Numbered from the stretch's first letter, positions 29,128 to 43,251 are shown. The stretch is DNA of 64,000 bases from Syngnathus acus (GCF_901709675.1 NC_051101.1:14283416-14347415), one strand, 5' to 3'. The notes: generated by a model from the letters alone, not told the origin. Made by a program: numbers and translations.

Positions 29128-31535
29128 AACGCTTGCGTGAGGCGGGCCGGGCAGGGCCGGGCCAAACAAAACGGGGCGGAACTGCCAAAGATAGGCCCAC
29201 CTTTGGGTTACCGCGCAAGCCTCCAGCACGGCATTCTCAGCGGCGCCGGCCGGCTCCCGCGGGAGCGCCATCATGTAGCAGCCCCTCCCGTCACGCCTCC
29301 TTCCCTCCCTCCTTCCTTCCTTCTACTGTCGGCCCCGTTTTGGAAAACCTTCAAATCAATCTACCTCTCCATCTCTTCTTCTGTGTTGTTCTACAATCCC
29401 ACCGACGACGTTCACCATTTGGCCGTCGCGCTCCGGGGAGAGAAACGACAAACCCGCTCACTCGAGTGGTTTTCTGCCAGGGGAGGGGATAGAATGGAAT
29501 AAGCTTTTTTTTTCTTTTTTTTTTTTTTTCTTTGAATCATTCTGACCTTGGAGTAGCATTTCTATTATTCTATTGAAGACGGACTACATGGAAACACGCT
29601 TTGGTACCGGTTGTCTCGTCCCTGCGGAGATCTCTTTCCTAGCATCAGGCAGCTAGCGTGCGGAGGAAGTCGCCACGCCAAGACCCCCGATGAGGCACAA
29701 ATGTTGGCTGCTGCCGCCGCCCCTCGCCTCCTCCTCGGTGCCACAGCCAAATAAACTTGAGAAACGCCACGGAACTGGTACCCAGCACCTCATTGGGAAT
29801 TGAAAAGGCCTCCAGGTCATCTGACGAGCGACGGATGAAAAGTGTGTTTTTGTTTCCAGTATGAATGTGAATGACACTTTGACATGTTTGCATAGCCATG
29901 AGCGTGTGCGTGCACGTGCGCGCACGCGTGTCTCAAGCCAGTGGCCGCCGAGCCGGCCATCTTTTAAGCTATCCTCCACTCTCGCGAGGCTTTTTCCACG
30001 CCGCCGTACCGGCTGGAGTACAAGAAGGCGCGCCCGTTTTTACCTGAGAGCAAAAGGGACTTTTGCCGGCGCTAATGGCGAGTAGAGCCAAGCGCCGGCC
30101 GGCCGGCCGGGTAGCGTGCGGTGGAAAAGCGTCCAAATAATTGTTCTTATCTGGCACACTGTGAAAAGCAGACCAACACCCTTGCTTGTGTATTAGCGGC
30201 CCCCTCGTCGACACGCATGTATGATTCCGCTTTGTAGGTGCTTGGTGATCCATACTGTAATATTTCTTTTGTGCTTGTTACCCCCCCCCCCCCCCCACTG
30301 TTGCCTTGGAATGCGGTGACGATTGACACCATCTTTTTTTGTTGAACTTTTACGTGAAGCTACGCCTACCAGCGACTTAAGCGACGTTGCCGCGGGCTCA
30401 ATCCAACTTTGTATTATTTATGTTTGCATCCCAACCTCATTCACTTGCAATTTCAAGGTGGATATTTATTTATTGTTCTCTCCCAAATCTTTCCTTTTAC
30501 GCATCAATGGTAGCTCCACGCTAACAAAAGTACATCTGCATTTCTTGCCATCTTGACACCAGTTAAGCTACTCTGACTTACACTAATGATTAGAATTGAT
30601 TTTGGAGTCTTTCTTCCTTCTCTTGAATGATCCATCCCCATTTGGACAATGAGTGTGTATTGTCGTAGTAACCAAAATGGCCCACGAGATGGTAATTACT
30701 TTACTAAATGTAAATGGTTTTGCCCCGCCCCCCTCCTTCGAGTTTGTTTTTGGCTTGCAGTTGTGTTGCTTGCCACTGTGGTTTGAAACGCATGAAAGTA
30801 ACGCAATGTGGAACTGAAATGTTGCATGATGTTGCTGCCACACTTCCCTGCCGCTCATTTACTAGCGAGTGGATTGACTGTACTTGGTTGAATCCTCTCA
30901 TTTCTTTTGCAAAAATTCTATAAATCTCCAGACACGCCTTTTCTAAAAAACTTCGCCCGCATTTCAGACATTTTCACTGTTTTTATTTGACAATTTCGTT
31001 TTGTAGCAAAAATCCTCAGCTTCATCCATCCCACTGATTTTTTTCTTTTAAATAGATAAAAATGATATATTTATTCTCCACCCTGAAAATGATTTTCCTT
31101 ACTGATTTTGTAGTCATATTTGAATCTACCCCCATTATTTGGGAGTGTAATTTAGTAGCAAAACTGCAGTAATGGATTGATTCCTTCCCACAAAGCCAAC
31201 TGTGTCCTCCTCCCACCCAAAAACATTTCACCTTTTTTAGTAGCATGTTTTTTTTCAATATTTGTTTTCTTTCTTTTTTTTTTTTGTTGCAAACTACCCC
31301 CACCGGCTTTGAAGTACTGTAGTTGGGTTTAGTTCAGACATATTGCTGACGTGTTTCAAGCGCTCATTTGACAAGGCAGATGTGTTTTGGTCGTTGTCTC
31401 GTAAGCTGCTCGCTCATCTTTGGGGGCATCTCGAGACACAATGACATTATTGTACAGTTGGGAAATCATCTTTGTATAAAATAAACAAACATATTTTTCT
31501 ACTTCATCAGAAACTACATGCATGTCAGCAATAAA
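29128..31535 (+). other. stk40: Probable long stk40 3' UTR
   Basis: About 2.4 kb without a supported open frame follows the stop codon. Candidate polyadenylation hexamers occur near 29750 and, as a close pair, at 31480-31485 and 31530-31535. Human STK40 also has a long 3' UTR, so a distal end at about 31,550 is plausible. The segment includes a C tract near 30281-30297 and a GCCGG array near 30096-30108. Confidence 0.4.
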
Positions 31536-31851
31536 CTTTGATATGGAAAAAATGAGACTTGTGTTGTTTGGTGATTGCAAGTCTTACTTTCGGCCAGCAG
31601 GTGGCGGAGTTTCTCAAATTATCCTTTCATTTGATTTTTTCCGATATTTGGTTGATAACTTTTTAGTCAGTATATATTGTATTTATGATTACATTAAATT
31701 CAATAGTACAGCTTCATGGGACTGGAAAGGTCAAAATCATTCAAGTGCTTAAATTTGATGTCATTGAGTGATTCATGCTTCAATAGTTTCATGATACTGA
31801 GTTGAATTTCTTAAGTTGTTCTTGTATTTTGTCTTGATTTGAACCATTTAG

Positions 31852-31918
31852 TGCCTAACGATATGTACACGGGGATGAGGCCCGAGCAGCTGAGCCTAGA
31901 AAAGAACCTCGGCTCCAA
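31852..31918 (+). other. Orphan exon-like segment
   Basis: A 67-bp segment lies between a pyrimidine-containing acceptor (ccatttag) and a good donor (gtacgt at 31919). One frame is open across it and reads PNDMYTGMRPEQLSLEKNLG, with coding-like composition in otherwise AT-rich DNA. I do not recognise the peptide and found no obvious partner exon. It could be an alternative exon of stk40 or eva1b, a fossil exon, or chance. Confidence 0.25.
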
Positions 31919-32080
31919 GTACGTCACGCATCTGCAATGTTGTTGCCTCATTTCCCTGGAGAGCTTTTTTGTTGTTGTGCATTCCGGTGACAGACATCCA
32001 TCTGGATGACAAATTAAATAAATAAAATATCCAAGCAGACCCAAAAAAGGAAGTTCATAGTTCTAGTTCCTATATTACAG

Positions 32081-32200
32081 TACCATCCATCCATCCATCC
32101 ATCCATTTTTTTGTTGACTTTCTCCTTATTTGGGTCAGCCACTCAGTTTTGGCTGCAGTCTCCCATCTGACGTTGGGACAGTCGCCAGTGAAACACAAGG
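32081..32200 (+). repeat. Decayed copy of the teleost CATCCATTTT dispersed repeat
   Basis: It starts with a CATC array (32083-32106). It then follows the consensus order of this fish repeat: CCTTATTTGGGTC, a TGGCTGCAGTCTCCCATCTGAC block, GTTGGGACAGTCGCCAGTGA. It is substituted throughout and has no coding capacity. Confidence 0.5.
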
Positions 32201-33047
32201 TCATGTCCTTTCAGTTTATTTAGAATGAATTTCCTGTGTGACCACGAGAAAAAGAAAATACAGTTTGAGCGAACTATGAATTATAGCTGCCTTAAAAATG
32301 AGGTAGACAGCATTGGGAGTTGCAGCAAACTACAAATTGACGGCATGTAATATCCATTAGAATTCATGAGAATTCGCTCCAAAATGTCGGGGGGGGGGGG
32401 GGGGAACATATTTTTGCAGCTGATATGCTGAATATGAATTATAGTTGCCTGGCTCCTCAAAGATGAGAATCGCAGCATTGTGACAATACTGGCAACATCT
32501 CCGCTGAAATGCACTTCCAGTCCGTTTACAAGGAGCTAAGCAGATAAACAGCTGTTACGATAATAATCATAATAATTCGGGACTCGTTTTTCATTTTGGC
32601 CACACTCATTTTCCATTTTGCCTGCTGTTATTGCCGATGACAAAGAAAGTGGATGTGAAAAGCACCTCGAGGCATTTTAGTATAAAAGTTGATCAACAGA
32701 TTCTCGGTTTTTGGTGACGTCGCAGTTTTTGCATGAAATCTTGGGGGAAAAAATCATGTAAAAACTTTATGAGAATAGTTTCGGATGGATATTTCATTTT
32801 TTGGTGTGTGTTGGGGAGCTTTGGACTTTGTTCGTTTTATGGAACCCAGGCGAATGGAGCTATTTCGGTCTGTAGGGAATGACTAGCTTTTTTGTCCCTT
32901 CTTCCCTCACTATCTGTCAATCAGTCTGAAAATGAGTGAAAGAAATCCATCCCGCTAACCTTGAACATCTGCTTCCACGTCCAGGAGGGCGACCCCGTCA
33001 AATTTGTCAATGGGAGCTCTTGTTGGGCATGCCAGGTGAACAAGGAG

Positions 33048-33050
<3 letters not shown>

Positions 33051-33118
<68 letters not shown>
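33051..33118. repeat. GT microsatellite
   Basis: About 32 TG units in the stk40-eva1b interval. Confidence 0.97.
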
Positions 33119-34794
33119 CAAGCAGCCGGTTCCGACGTGCAGGACTGGACTGACGGTTGGCAGGCGTACTGTAGAGATGACAGATCTGCTGATGTTTTTC
33201 TTCATTCAGTCTGCCTGCCTGCCGTCCCTTGAAACAGAGCAGCTGCATGTGTTTTCTCCCCAAATGGGAATTTGATTTCCTGTTCTTTGATTGCAAATAT
33301 TCCAAACATTCCACGTTATTAGAGAGCCTGAATGCACTTCACTTGAAATTCTATTGACGTTAGAATCTATGCTTGACGACGATGGTTAATGTGCAGCATG
33401 TTGCGCTATTGAATATTTAAATGACATTTGGCTTTTAGTTAGTCGAGTGTCTTCCTGTTTGTTTACAACTGATTTATTGACTGTCTGCTCCTCGGCTCTA
33501 TTGTGAGCCTATGCTGCTCTTGCAGCAACCCCGACAGAATCAAATGGAACGGTGCACATTCCGCTGCAGCCAGGCCACCAGGCCAGGCCAGGGCAGAGGC
33601 CTGCGGAGAAGAAAAATGCCGCTGTCATTGCTGGTTGTAATAAGTCTCAGATGTGCCCACTCAGCACAGTCAAGTCCATTTGACTATTTCGAAAGCACTG
33701 GATTTCATCTCAAGGCTCTCTACACATGAAGCAGGTCCTCGATCATAAAGGAAAGAAAACCAAGCGAACCCCACATGGGCAATCCATTCGAAGCAAATTC
33801 ATGGAAAAACTCAAGGAAGAAATCTTGAACAGAACTCGGCTCAGCGGGCCACCAAATACAAAAGAAAACGTGTAGCATTTCCGCTTAATTTATTAGCCAA
33901 GTCTGAAAATCATTTTATTTTGAAAAGTCACCGGATTTCCCATTACTTTTGTCGAATGACTTTGGACACTTGTCAAGTTATTTCGATCGTGTGATGCTCA
34001 TGTTAAATCTACAAATTAGCAAAATTTTGTGAGTCAAATGTTCGGAAAGCTTCTTTGCAAAGAGGAAAAAAACCCTGTGAGGATTCAACACAAGAGCCTT
34101 TGCCCAAAGATGCATTTTTCAGCTAACTTTTGGCGACTTTAGTGGCTGCAAAAGAGTGACTTGAAGGCTGGCGTTGCAGGTACGGGACAGAGGGGTGGAA
34201 ATAGACTCCTTGCATGTTGAAGCTCTTCCACAGCTGAGTAGCAAAAAAAAAAAAAAAAAGGTTGCAATGCTTCTTCTGGAGAGTCCATTACTGTTTTCTG
34301 TTGTCTTTGCTGTAAGGAATTTGTTTAGTGTAACCTCTAAAACGGGTGTTTTGAGTCAAGAAACCCCAAGAAGGTGATAAAAATACAAAAAATATATATT
34401 TAAGGACCCCACCCCCGCCTTTTCAAAGTGTGGCACCCCTCCTAGCGGTGTATAAAATAATCATTGCTTCAGTACCTTTTAGTTGTAGTCTTTCCAAAGT
34501 GCTCAAATTGTTTTCTTTCTATTTGATTTGCCATGCAATGCATTTTACTGAACAGATGTATATCCCAAATCTTAAAAAGTGTGGTTGAATTGAACTTGAC
34601 TTTGTTTCCCAAGAAATCAAATTCCAAATCACAGAACCTCGGCAGCCTTCAACTTAAGAGGTCTCATCTGGATGAAAGGAACATTTGCGGATGTGGTGTC
34701 GTAAAAAAACAAATTCCAACCATGTGGGAAAACCCCACGTCTATCTTTGGGGAGATTTTCTTTCCAATCTAAAAAGTTCATCCTTGGGGGTGGA

Positions 34795-34892
<98 letters not shown>
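34795..34892. repeat. GGCA tetranucleotide array, about 24 units
   Basis: An uninterrupted AGGC/GGCA array. The complementary array in opposite orientation lies 3.8 kb further on at 38649-38761. Confidence 0.98.
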
Positions 34893-37861
34893 CCAGCAGA
34901 CAGTTTACTGTAATCTTGCGCTTGGTTGTAATGAATGTCATCTTTGAACCTTTCTGACAAGAAGAATGTTTGAGACAATGTTTTTGCTTCATGTTGATCA
35001 TGTCAGTCTTGAAACTGTATCAATGTACAAAGACTAATCAATCATATGAAATACGCTCTAACTCTGAGTCCACAAATCAACAGACTGGCTTTGACATTTA
35101 TCGCGCCGCGAAATAAATGCGAGTTAGCAAAAACAATCCACCGAGCGGCATCTGCTGATGGCGATCAAATGCTCTTTGCTGTGGGCGACCTGCTCTGCTG
35201 CTGAGGTCAATATTCTCGACCCTAATCAAGGCGCATTTCCACGTCCCTTCTAATCTCCCATTTCAGGTTGTCTCCTGCAATTTGCGCCCGCCGTTTCCCT
35301 TCCGGACTTTGATGCGGCACCCAAACTGACAACTGCCAGCCGTGATTGAATTGCCGTTTACGCTCTGTTGTAATAATAACGAGAGGAGCGAGACGCGGCA
35401 ACAAGCGCCGACCTGCAATCCAGACTGAAATGTCTATTTTTGCATTCCTCCCCTGGCACTCGAGACGTGCTCATTAAAAGCTGCCCGAGCCAAGTCTGAG
35501 CGCCGGGCTGGTAGGCGCAAGGGCGACAAACACCCCATGTGGGCTTTCGTTCTTGTGGCCGGGCCCGGGTGGAGTGCCACTTACTGTACTCGGAGCCAAC
35601 CGTGATTCCCCCCGCCCCGGTGGTGCCAAGATTCGACACGTCTGGCCCAAACTACTGCTTAACGTGAATTCCTCCGGGTTGGGGCTTGGGCGCCGTCCCA
35701 TTTGGGTTTCTGGTCGGGTTAGCTGCTTCATATTTGTGTGTGGGGGAGCGTTGAGCAGAAAAGCATACTGGAAGCTTGCTGTCAGGCCATATTTTCTTCT
35801 ACTTTTGAGCGACACCACTTTATTTGGTTGTCGGGCTGTTCTTTCTTATGCTTTTTTTTTTTTTACGATCAAAACGGGAGATGGTGAACCGGAAAACTTA
35901 TCTTTGAAAATCAGGTCCTCACAAAGGCCAAATCCATTTTGGTCTGGGAAGGACATCAGCCTGCGTGTCAACTGTTTGAGTTATCGCCCGTGTGGTGTTC
36001 TATTTAACGATAGCACGCATCCTTATTGATATTTGAATGTTTCGTCGTCTCGTATTCTTTTGAAGGAGGGACTCTCTGGTTGTAATCCCAAGCATCCAAT
36101 CTGAGCCGATAAGGAAAGCTAATAGATGGTGCAAGGCGGTTGCGATAAGGTCGGCCGTACCCATACTTTGGGTTCCTCAGATACGCTTTGTTTACCTTCC
36201 GCAGCTGTTGAATTCAAGTGCGCCGCCGCCGCCTGCATTCCCACTCCGCTATCAGTCACGGCGCAAAATGTACAGCTCGCAGAATAAGAAAAGAATGGGC
36301 TTTGACAGTGATGCTTAACAGCAAGGCGGAGCCAGTTTGAGCGTTCCAAATTGCAGCCTACCCTTTCCCTCCAGATAATGACTGAGGGGAAAATGCAACC
36401 AAAGAATACAGTATAGTTCTTTTATTTTCGCTGGAAGTGACGCACGGCCTTGTGTGCTGAAACAACACGGATAAAGAAGTGGTTTCACAAGTCTGAATAT
36501 TACACAGATAGCATCTCTTTCTGTTTGAATTGAGTTTAGGCAGCAAAAAGCCGTTTGGGCCTTGAAAAAACGTCAGACATTGCTCAACGTCGGTCGGTAC
36601 GCTTCTGGCTTGAAGGTCTTGGAAGATGGCGTGCTTGCAAGCAGTGTTTGCAATGTTTATGCAGCTGAATCCAAAGTGTCCTCTGTGTTTAGCCTTGAAC
36701 ATGCTGCTCATGTTTATTGTTCTCCATACACACACACTTGCACATGTCATCTTTTTAAGTCGCCCACATTCAATCCAAGACTTCGGGATCCTTCGCCGGT
36801 TTGTTTTCTCCTCGGCTACGTCCTCGCGTGAACTTGTTCACGAGGACGCCAGCATAAACATCAGTGGCTGTGCCAAACTATTTCTGGTCTGCTGGGTGAC
36901 AGAACCGCGAGTCACTCGGACCTAAGAATGCAAAAAGGACAATGGGTTTGGTCGTTAGCATTTTTTAAAGCTGAGACTGAGACAACGTCCAAGAAAAGTC
37001 GAACATTTGAGTAAACACTTTTCTCCTTGGCTGATCTGTATGGAAAATGGTGCTTCACTGCCATCTACCGGAGGTTGAGCGTCAGTAAGGTTAGGTCACG
37101 TATGCTTGTCAATGGTAGCAAACGAGTTTGAATGTACTGAAGTGTTTTTTTCTGGATTTTAAATGCAACCAAAAGTGGGAACCGATTCATTTCACTTCAC
37201 TTCATTTTGGGGTGTTTTCCCATCACTTTTGAACGCTACATTAAATGGTGTTATATTTCCCACTGTGGAATTGTAACGAGCTCGATGCGATTTCCGATTG
37301 TCGAATTTAATTTCTCACGATGCAGCACCTGCATCATGTTTCAGGCCTTGGGATCCAGAAAGACGTCCCTCGTGTGGGACCGATCCCGCCACAGCTGCAA
37401 CGATGGAATCTCCGAGTCGATGTTAAACACTTCACAGCATCGAGTCTCACCGATTCCTCAAGTGAGTAAAATCCACACGTCGGCTTTCATAACAGACTTT
37501 CTCGATTAGAGCAGAATTCGTAGCTCTACCCGCCACTACCATGCTCAAATCCAAATGCATCCAATGAATCACCGTCACAGGAGCTTTCCATTGTAATGGC
37601 GCCCAGGGGAAACGTTAGCCCGCCATATTCTGGAAAGGATGACATGTGTCTGTCTCCTGCGAGTTAGTTCTTGCCCCCTATCCCCCCAGCCCGTAAATCA
37701 TTAACGCCTTTGAACCAGGAAAAGGCTTCCGAAGGTGGAGACGGTGACAGACGTTTGAAGGGACATGCAGCCCGATCTGCAAAGCAGATTCAGTCACATT
37801 CTTGACTTAGACGTCTTTTTGAAACAGAAAGGATGTTTCTGCCATGTCTTTTTGGTCATTA

Positions 37862-38290
37862 GCAGGTCTCAGAGACCTGGCGGAGATGTCGCCCCAATCC
37901 CCGACACCTGGAGACTTGAAAAACTCTCAAAAAGGTCTCTGGAGAACACAACTCCCTGTCAACCCGGCTCGTCTCTAGGAGACGTAGCGGCTAGAATTCG
38001 CCTCCACGATGTCTCTGGTTGAGACGTGGAAAAAGTCTCCGGCAAGTTTCTGGGTACGTCAAATCCCTGTCAAGCCGGCTAGAGTCCAGGAGACCGAGCC
38101 GACCGAATTACTCTGAGCAAGGGCTTGTTCCGAGGTCTTGCTTTTGGAAAAAACAAATGTTTGTATTTCCCCGCAACTCCCTGGCAACCGAGCTAGCCTC
38201 CATTCCATGTGGGGGAGACATCCAGTTGCCATCAAGTCACCAAGTCGTCTCCAGGTTGGCGAGATGGGCCCTTTCCAGTCTCTTTTCATT
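37862..38290. repeat. Degenerate tandem repeat cluster, period about 110 bp
   Basis: Three diverged units share the order GGTCTC/GAGACC, then AACTCCCTGTCAACCCGGCT or close variants (near 37950, 38065 and 38175), then CTAG and GGAGAC. The unit structure is visible but eroded. Confidence 0.45.
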
Positions 38291-38648
38291 TACGTAATAC
38301 TCTTTGACCTTTGCAAATGCCAATACGCTAGCCCCGCTTTGGCCAGTTTGTTGTCCCAAGTGCGGACGCCTGTTGACCACAACCGCAGGGGTTTGTTCCG
38401 GGCTTGGCCGGGCCGGGCCGGAGGCGCTGCAGTCGCCGCCGTGCAGATGATGGACATCTCCCGACCCTGAAGTGTTGTTTCACTCGACCGTGAGTCAACA
38501 ATTCCCAAGCAGCGGCGGGAGAAGGAAGCAGGGAGGGAGGGAGGGAGGGAGGCAGGGAAAGGAACAAGTTGGCAGGGTGGCGACAGGAAGTTCACAAGTG
38601 TTGAACGATTACATGGGGGCTTAAGCTTCAGGGGGGCAGGAAGCATAT

Positions 38649-38761
<113 letters not shown>

Positions 38762-40657
38762 CGTGGCTGCCTGCCTGCATGGCTGCCTGCCTGCCTGGCC
38801 GCCCGCCAGCCCGCCCGCCCGTCCGCCTGCCTGGCTCGCTCGCTGAAAGAAGTCAACACAAAAGCCTCACATTTATTGTGTGTGCTGTTTTTGTGTTCAG
38901 TCAACCTCATGTGATATTTCAACGACCATCACGTTTCATATGAATCGATTCGACTAGTCCTGATATCAGCAGGGTATGAGTGTTCCATGACCTCATTGCT
39001 GGTGCTGGATTCTGCCGAGACGGGTTAATGGCTTTTGACAGTCAAGGTCCCATTCCTTCGTTCCCCCCCCAAATGTTGTGTTTTACACGCCTGAAACTCA
39101 CATCTGGTTCCTTTGGCTCTCCCGCCGGCCTGTCAGGTCCTGTCCTCCGGGGGAATGCGCTGTCAGGTAAAACCTGCACTTTGACACGCGCTCGCTCGCT
39201 CGCTCGGAGCCGACCGGCAACCGTGGCTCGGCTCGGCTCGGCATCAGCTGCTGCGCGTGCGAGCGTGCTATTAAATCCGATTACCTGCTCGCTCATGTCG
39301 TTGGAGGCATAGGCGAAAACTGGCCCATTTGTCTGAGTTGTGTTGTGTGGAAGGCTCCAGTTCACTTGAATTTGTCTCTCAGCACTCGTAAATACCAGCT
39401 TGTATTTTTAGCGCAAGTGCGTGGGAGGGTGTGTGGATGCTCATTTCTCTCCGTCTGGATGCGTTTATGCTGATTGCAGGAGGGAACGACAAAAGACCCA
39501 GGCTCTACATGAAGGGTCTTTGGGTTTCGAACCCATGCACTTAGTTAACCCCTATGTGGACTGGGGAAAACCCATCTTTTGTTGAGCCAGATAAAAACGG
39601 TCACCAGATGCTCTCGGCAAGCAGACATTTGCCAGAAAATAGCTCGCAGGCAGGCACGAGGCGGAATCTAACAAGTGACTCCTTACAGTGAAAAAAAGGT
39701 GGCGATAAATGATGATTCAAGCCGTGAAGATTGGGACGAGAACACGAGATCCGTGAAACAAGCCACAAAGGCGCGAGCCGGCGTTCTCGGTCGGCTGTGT
39801 CGTGACAACTCGGTGCGAGCTACTGGATCTTGTTTGTCTTTTTACCCCAAAAACTTTGCTCTGCAGAAACCAGTGTTTTTCGGCAAAACCATCCCTTGTT
39901 CTACTCCTGATGAATGAATCGAGAATGTTACAAGCTAGAAAAACAGTGGAATTGAACTGAAACAGCTGGCCATCTGAGGAAGTCTGCTGGCAGTGAACAA
40001 GTTGAGGGTAAAATGATATTCAACACTTTTGGCGTCATGGTTTGCGGTGTACTTCATTAATTGGACAAAATGATTTTGAACGGCGGTGTCATTAACGGGA
40101 GGGCCTCAACCCTTATCCAAAGTAACTTTCTCTTGCCAAATGTTCAAGTGTAAAGCCCTGAAAAGCTTCAACGCAGTGATAATGTTTCTTTTTAGCATGT
40201 GCGGCGTGCCACAAGGTTCTGGTGCGAAGCCCTGAATTCTTTGTTTAATCCTCTCCAAATATTCGGATGATCAATTGTCCCCGTGTTTGTGTTTTCAATT
40301 GGACCGTTAGACGAGTGTCCGAACCAGACAAAGGACTCGACGTCTGCGGCCAAAGCCGCCTTCCGAGTGAGTTTCGCTGGGCTCGCGCAAACAAAAGTCG
40401 TCGCAGCATAATTGCTAGTCTGGCCCTTGGCTGGTGTCTTGCTTCCAAATGGACCCAGTGCAAGTGTTGGCCCTGTAATATTCTCTGCATTCAAGCGTTC
40501 CAAATGGCAGCGCCACTTTCATTTCACGCTCAGCCAACATGAGCGCTCAAGGCTCTTTAGATGCCATTTGAAAGCTTGATGCCAAACGTGAGCTGCTGAA
40601 AGATCTTTGCTGGGAAAACATTTGCTTTGATGTCTAATGACTCTGAATCCGTCAATC

Positions 40658-40695
40658 CATCCATCTGTATTGAGTCATCCATCCATCCATCCATC
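40658..40695. repeat. CATC microsatellite
   Basis: Short CATCCATC arrays interrupted once, of the type found at the end of teleost dispersed repeats. Confidence 0.7.
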
Positions 40696-41512
40696 CGTAC
40701 TCCATCTTGAGTGTTATCGATACGCTTCAAACCAGATTGGCGCCTTCCAAAGAATTTGAAACCTTTTAAACATATGCGGAGCTTTTGTCTTTTTGAGGCT
40801 TTATGACTGCTCAGTGTGTGGGAGATGTGTTCAAAATTGCACCTTGACAGATTTTGCTTTGACGCGCTGTTTCTGATCGTCCCGACACGCAGATGGAGAA
40901 GAGTTTATGATTGCGTGCACGGGAGTTCCCTGCTTCCAAATCCCATCTGTAAAGATCTCCTGGCCGATGCCTCCTCTGTGCTTTTTAATGACATGAGACG
41001 GACGGCACCAGCGCCAAAGACATGTGTTTTGTTTGGTTTGGGCTTTTTTCCTCTTGCGCTGGGGTGGAGGTGTGGAGGAGCCATCCATCCGCTGACAATT
41101 TTTTTCCAAGGACATTCTCATCAAAGAAACATTTTGTACTCGTTTTCCTTGTCACTCCCCGTTATGGGGCTCATAAGTTAATTGTCGCTGGATGTAAGCC
41201 CAGGTTGTCCAGAAACACGTGTTTGCCTTTGGATAGAAGCGGCCAGTGTTTTTCATTGAACCGATTGCAGCCGTCGTCGCATGACCAAGGCCACTACTGG
41301 ATCTTAAAAAGCCACTGTCCAAATGGGACAAAACAGGGGGAAAAAAATGTCTTTAGCTTGTCAAATCGGCAGTTTTACATTTTTACAACTGTTTAAGTGC
41401 CTTCAAAATCCAAAATTTGGATTTTGGGTGATTTCTGACAGACTTGCGAGCGGCCATTTTTTTTTTCCAAGTGGGAAATGCCAAAATTGCATTTATTGAG
41501 CAACTCCATCTG

Positions 41513-41536
41513 TCCGTCCGTCCGTCCGTCCGTCCG

Positions 41537-41569
<33 letters not shown>

Positions 41570-41577
41570 CCATCCGT
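41513..41577. repeat. TCCG/TCCA tetranucleotide array
   Basis: About seven TCCG units pass into mixed TCCA units with single TCCG interruptions, a clear record of point mutation in the array. Confidence 0.95.
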
Positions 41578-42807
41578 ATGTTTCTGCTTGACGGCAGATG
41601 GGATCAGCCTTTCCTCATGTTCTCATCAGCCACGCACGGACGGGAATTTGATCAGCCTCCCGAGCATTTCATTTCCTCTCAATCATCTCATCCACGGCCA
41701 CCTTTTGTCGGGGCTTTCGTCACTCCCTCGGGTGGAGATTATCAAGCAAAGCTGCGTGTTTGGAAAAGGTGTGGGCGACTGGCGCAAAGCCCGGCAAATA
41801 TCAACGCGGCTGCCTTTTGTTTCTCGTATCTTGTTTAAATTTCCCACCTGCGGAGGGACCCTCCGCATTGGTGGGCTCCTTCCTGTACGCCACGCCACGC
41901 CGCCGCTTATCGGGGCAAACGCTAAACGGCAAGCTGCTTCTCTTTTGTCTGGAAAGGTTCCCTGTAATTAGAGCGCTCTCGTTACTTGTGAAGATTCATT
42001 CTCACCTCCTCTTCTTGGCGGGAACTTCCTTTCTTTCTTTCTTCTCTGTTGCATATCCGCCCTCCTTCGGCTTGACCTCGGTGATAAATCTGCCTCAGGG
42101 ACAATGGCGCTACTGATCACAGAATGACTCACCGTGCTATAGTTTTACTATTTGGAAGACTCCAACGATAGTGTCAACATCCCAAAAACAAAAAAATGCC
42201 CAGACATACATAGAATGCAATACTTAAGTCGTTCACTGCCAAGCACGTTTATCGTCGTCATTTGTAGAAAGAGTGGGAATGTGACTTTTATTCTACTTTA
42301 ACCCAAGTAGATGTAAATGTTGTCAAGCACCAAAAGTTCTTTTTGTAAGATGTGTACTACTTTGTGTTCAAAGAGATGGATTTGAAATCAACACCACTGT
42401 TACGTTTAATGGAGACTGTGAAAAAAGATTTATTTGCTCGTTGAATTTCCCACACAAGCCATTTTGAGTACATTTTCCATCCTACGCTGCCAATAACCCA
42501 AACCAAAAAGGTTCTAAGCAACTCTTTTTCTACATCCTCAAGCTTGTGGCTTCAATACAAGTTTGTCACATTTACAGCTGAGATGGCACAAAGTGAAGCG
42601 TGTACTGTAGTACATCCCACTCCCGCCCGTGTCAACACCTTGTAGTTTGGTCGCGTAGCGCATCCATGTCGTGCCTTCATTTTGCACATCATGTCAAACG
42701 GCTCATGCGGCGAGCGAGCTCCAGCCAAACCGTCAGACAGTTCCTGCAAAATCATTAGCACCATTCATACCTTGACTTTCTATTTTCATCTTTTTTCAAG
42801 AGCAAAC

Positions 42808-42840
42808 AGGTGATGGACAAAAGTATTGGGACACGCCATC
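42808..42840. mobile_element. Possible DNA-transposon terminal fragment
   Basis: The string ATGGACAAAAGTATTGGGAC matches a motif I recall as common at the ends of fish DNA transposons. No partner terminus or transposase was found. Confidence 0.35.
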
Positions 42841-43200
42841 ACATAATGGAAGTCACAGAAAACATAACATACAGCGTTTGGCAAGTTTTTCCACTCCCCA
42901 TTCAATCAATGGACCATGTGTTTGCTGTTTGGTCACTCGATATTTGTTAATCATACATTACACGCCTCAGCTTGTTTCTTTCTTGCTAATACACCAAATA
43001 TCCTCCATCAAACTATGATCTCTGATTTGCTTGACCATTTTAGGCTGTTCCTTCCCCCCCCCCCTGCCGGAGTCCAACGTAGGGGGGATAGTATGACAGC
43101 TTTTCCTGCTCTGGTGCACTCCGAGCCAGGAGAGAGGAGGAGAGAGAAGTCTTGTTAGTCAGCCTCCAACTTGGGGAGGAAGTTACCACCTCTTCCCAGA

Positions 43201-43202
<2 letters not shown>

Positions 43203-43251
<49 letters not shown>

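Noticed and set aside
39515-39600. tRNA-like B-box (GGGTTCGAAACCC on the minus strand)
   Set aside because: The T-arm partly folds, but the A-box is poor, the anticodon arm does not form a seven-base loop, and the acceptor stem does not pair. It is at best a decayed tRNA-derived fragment.
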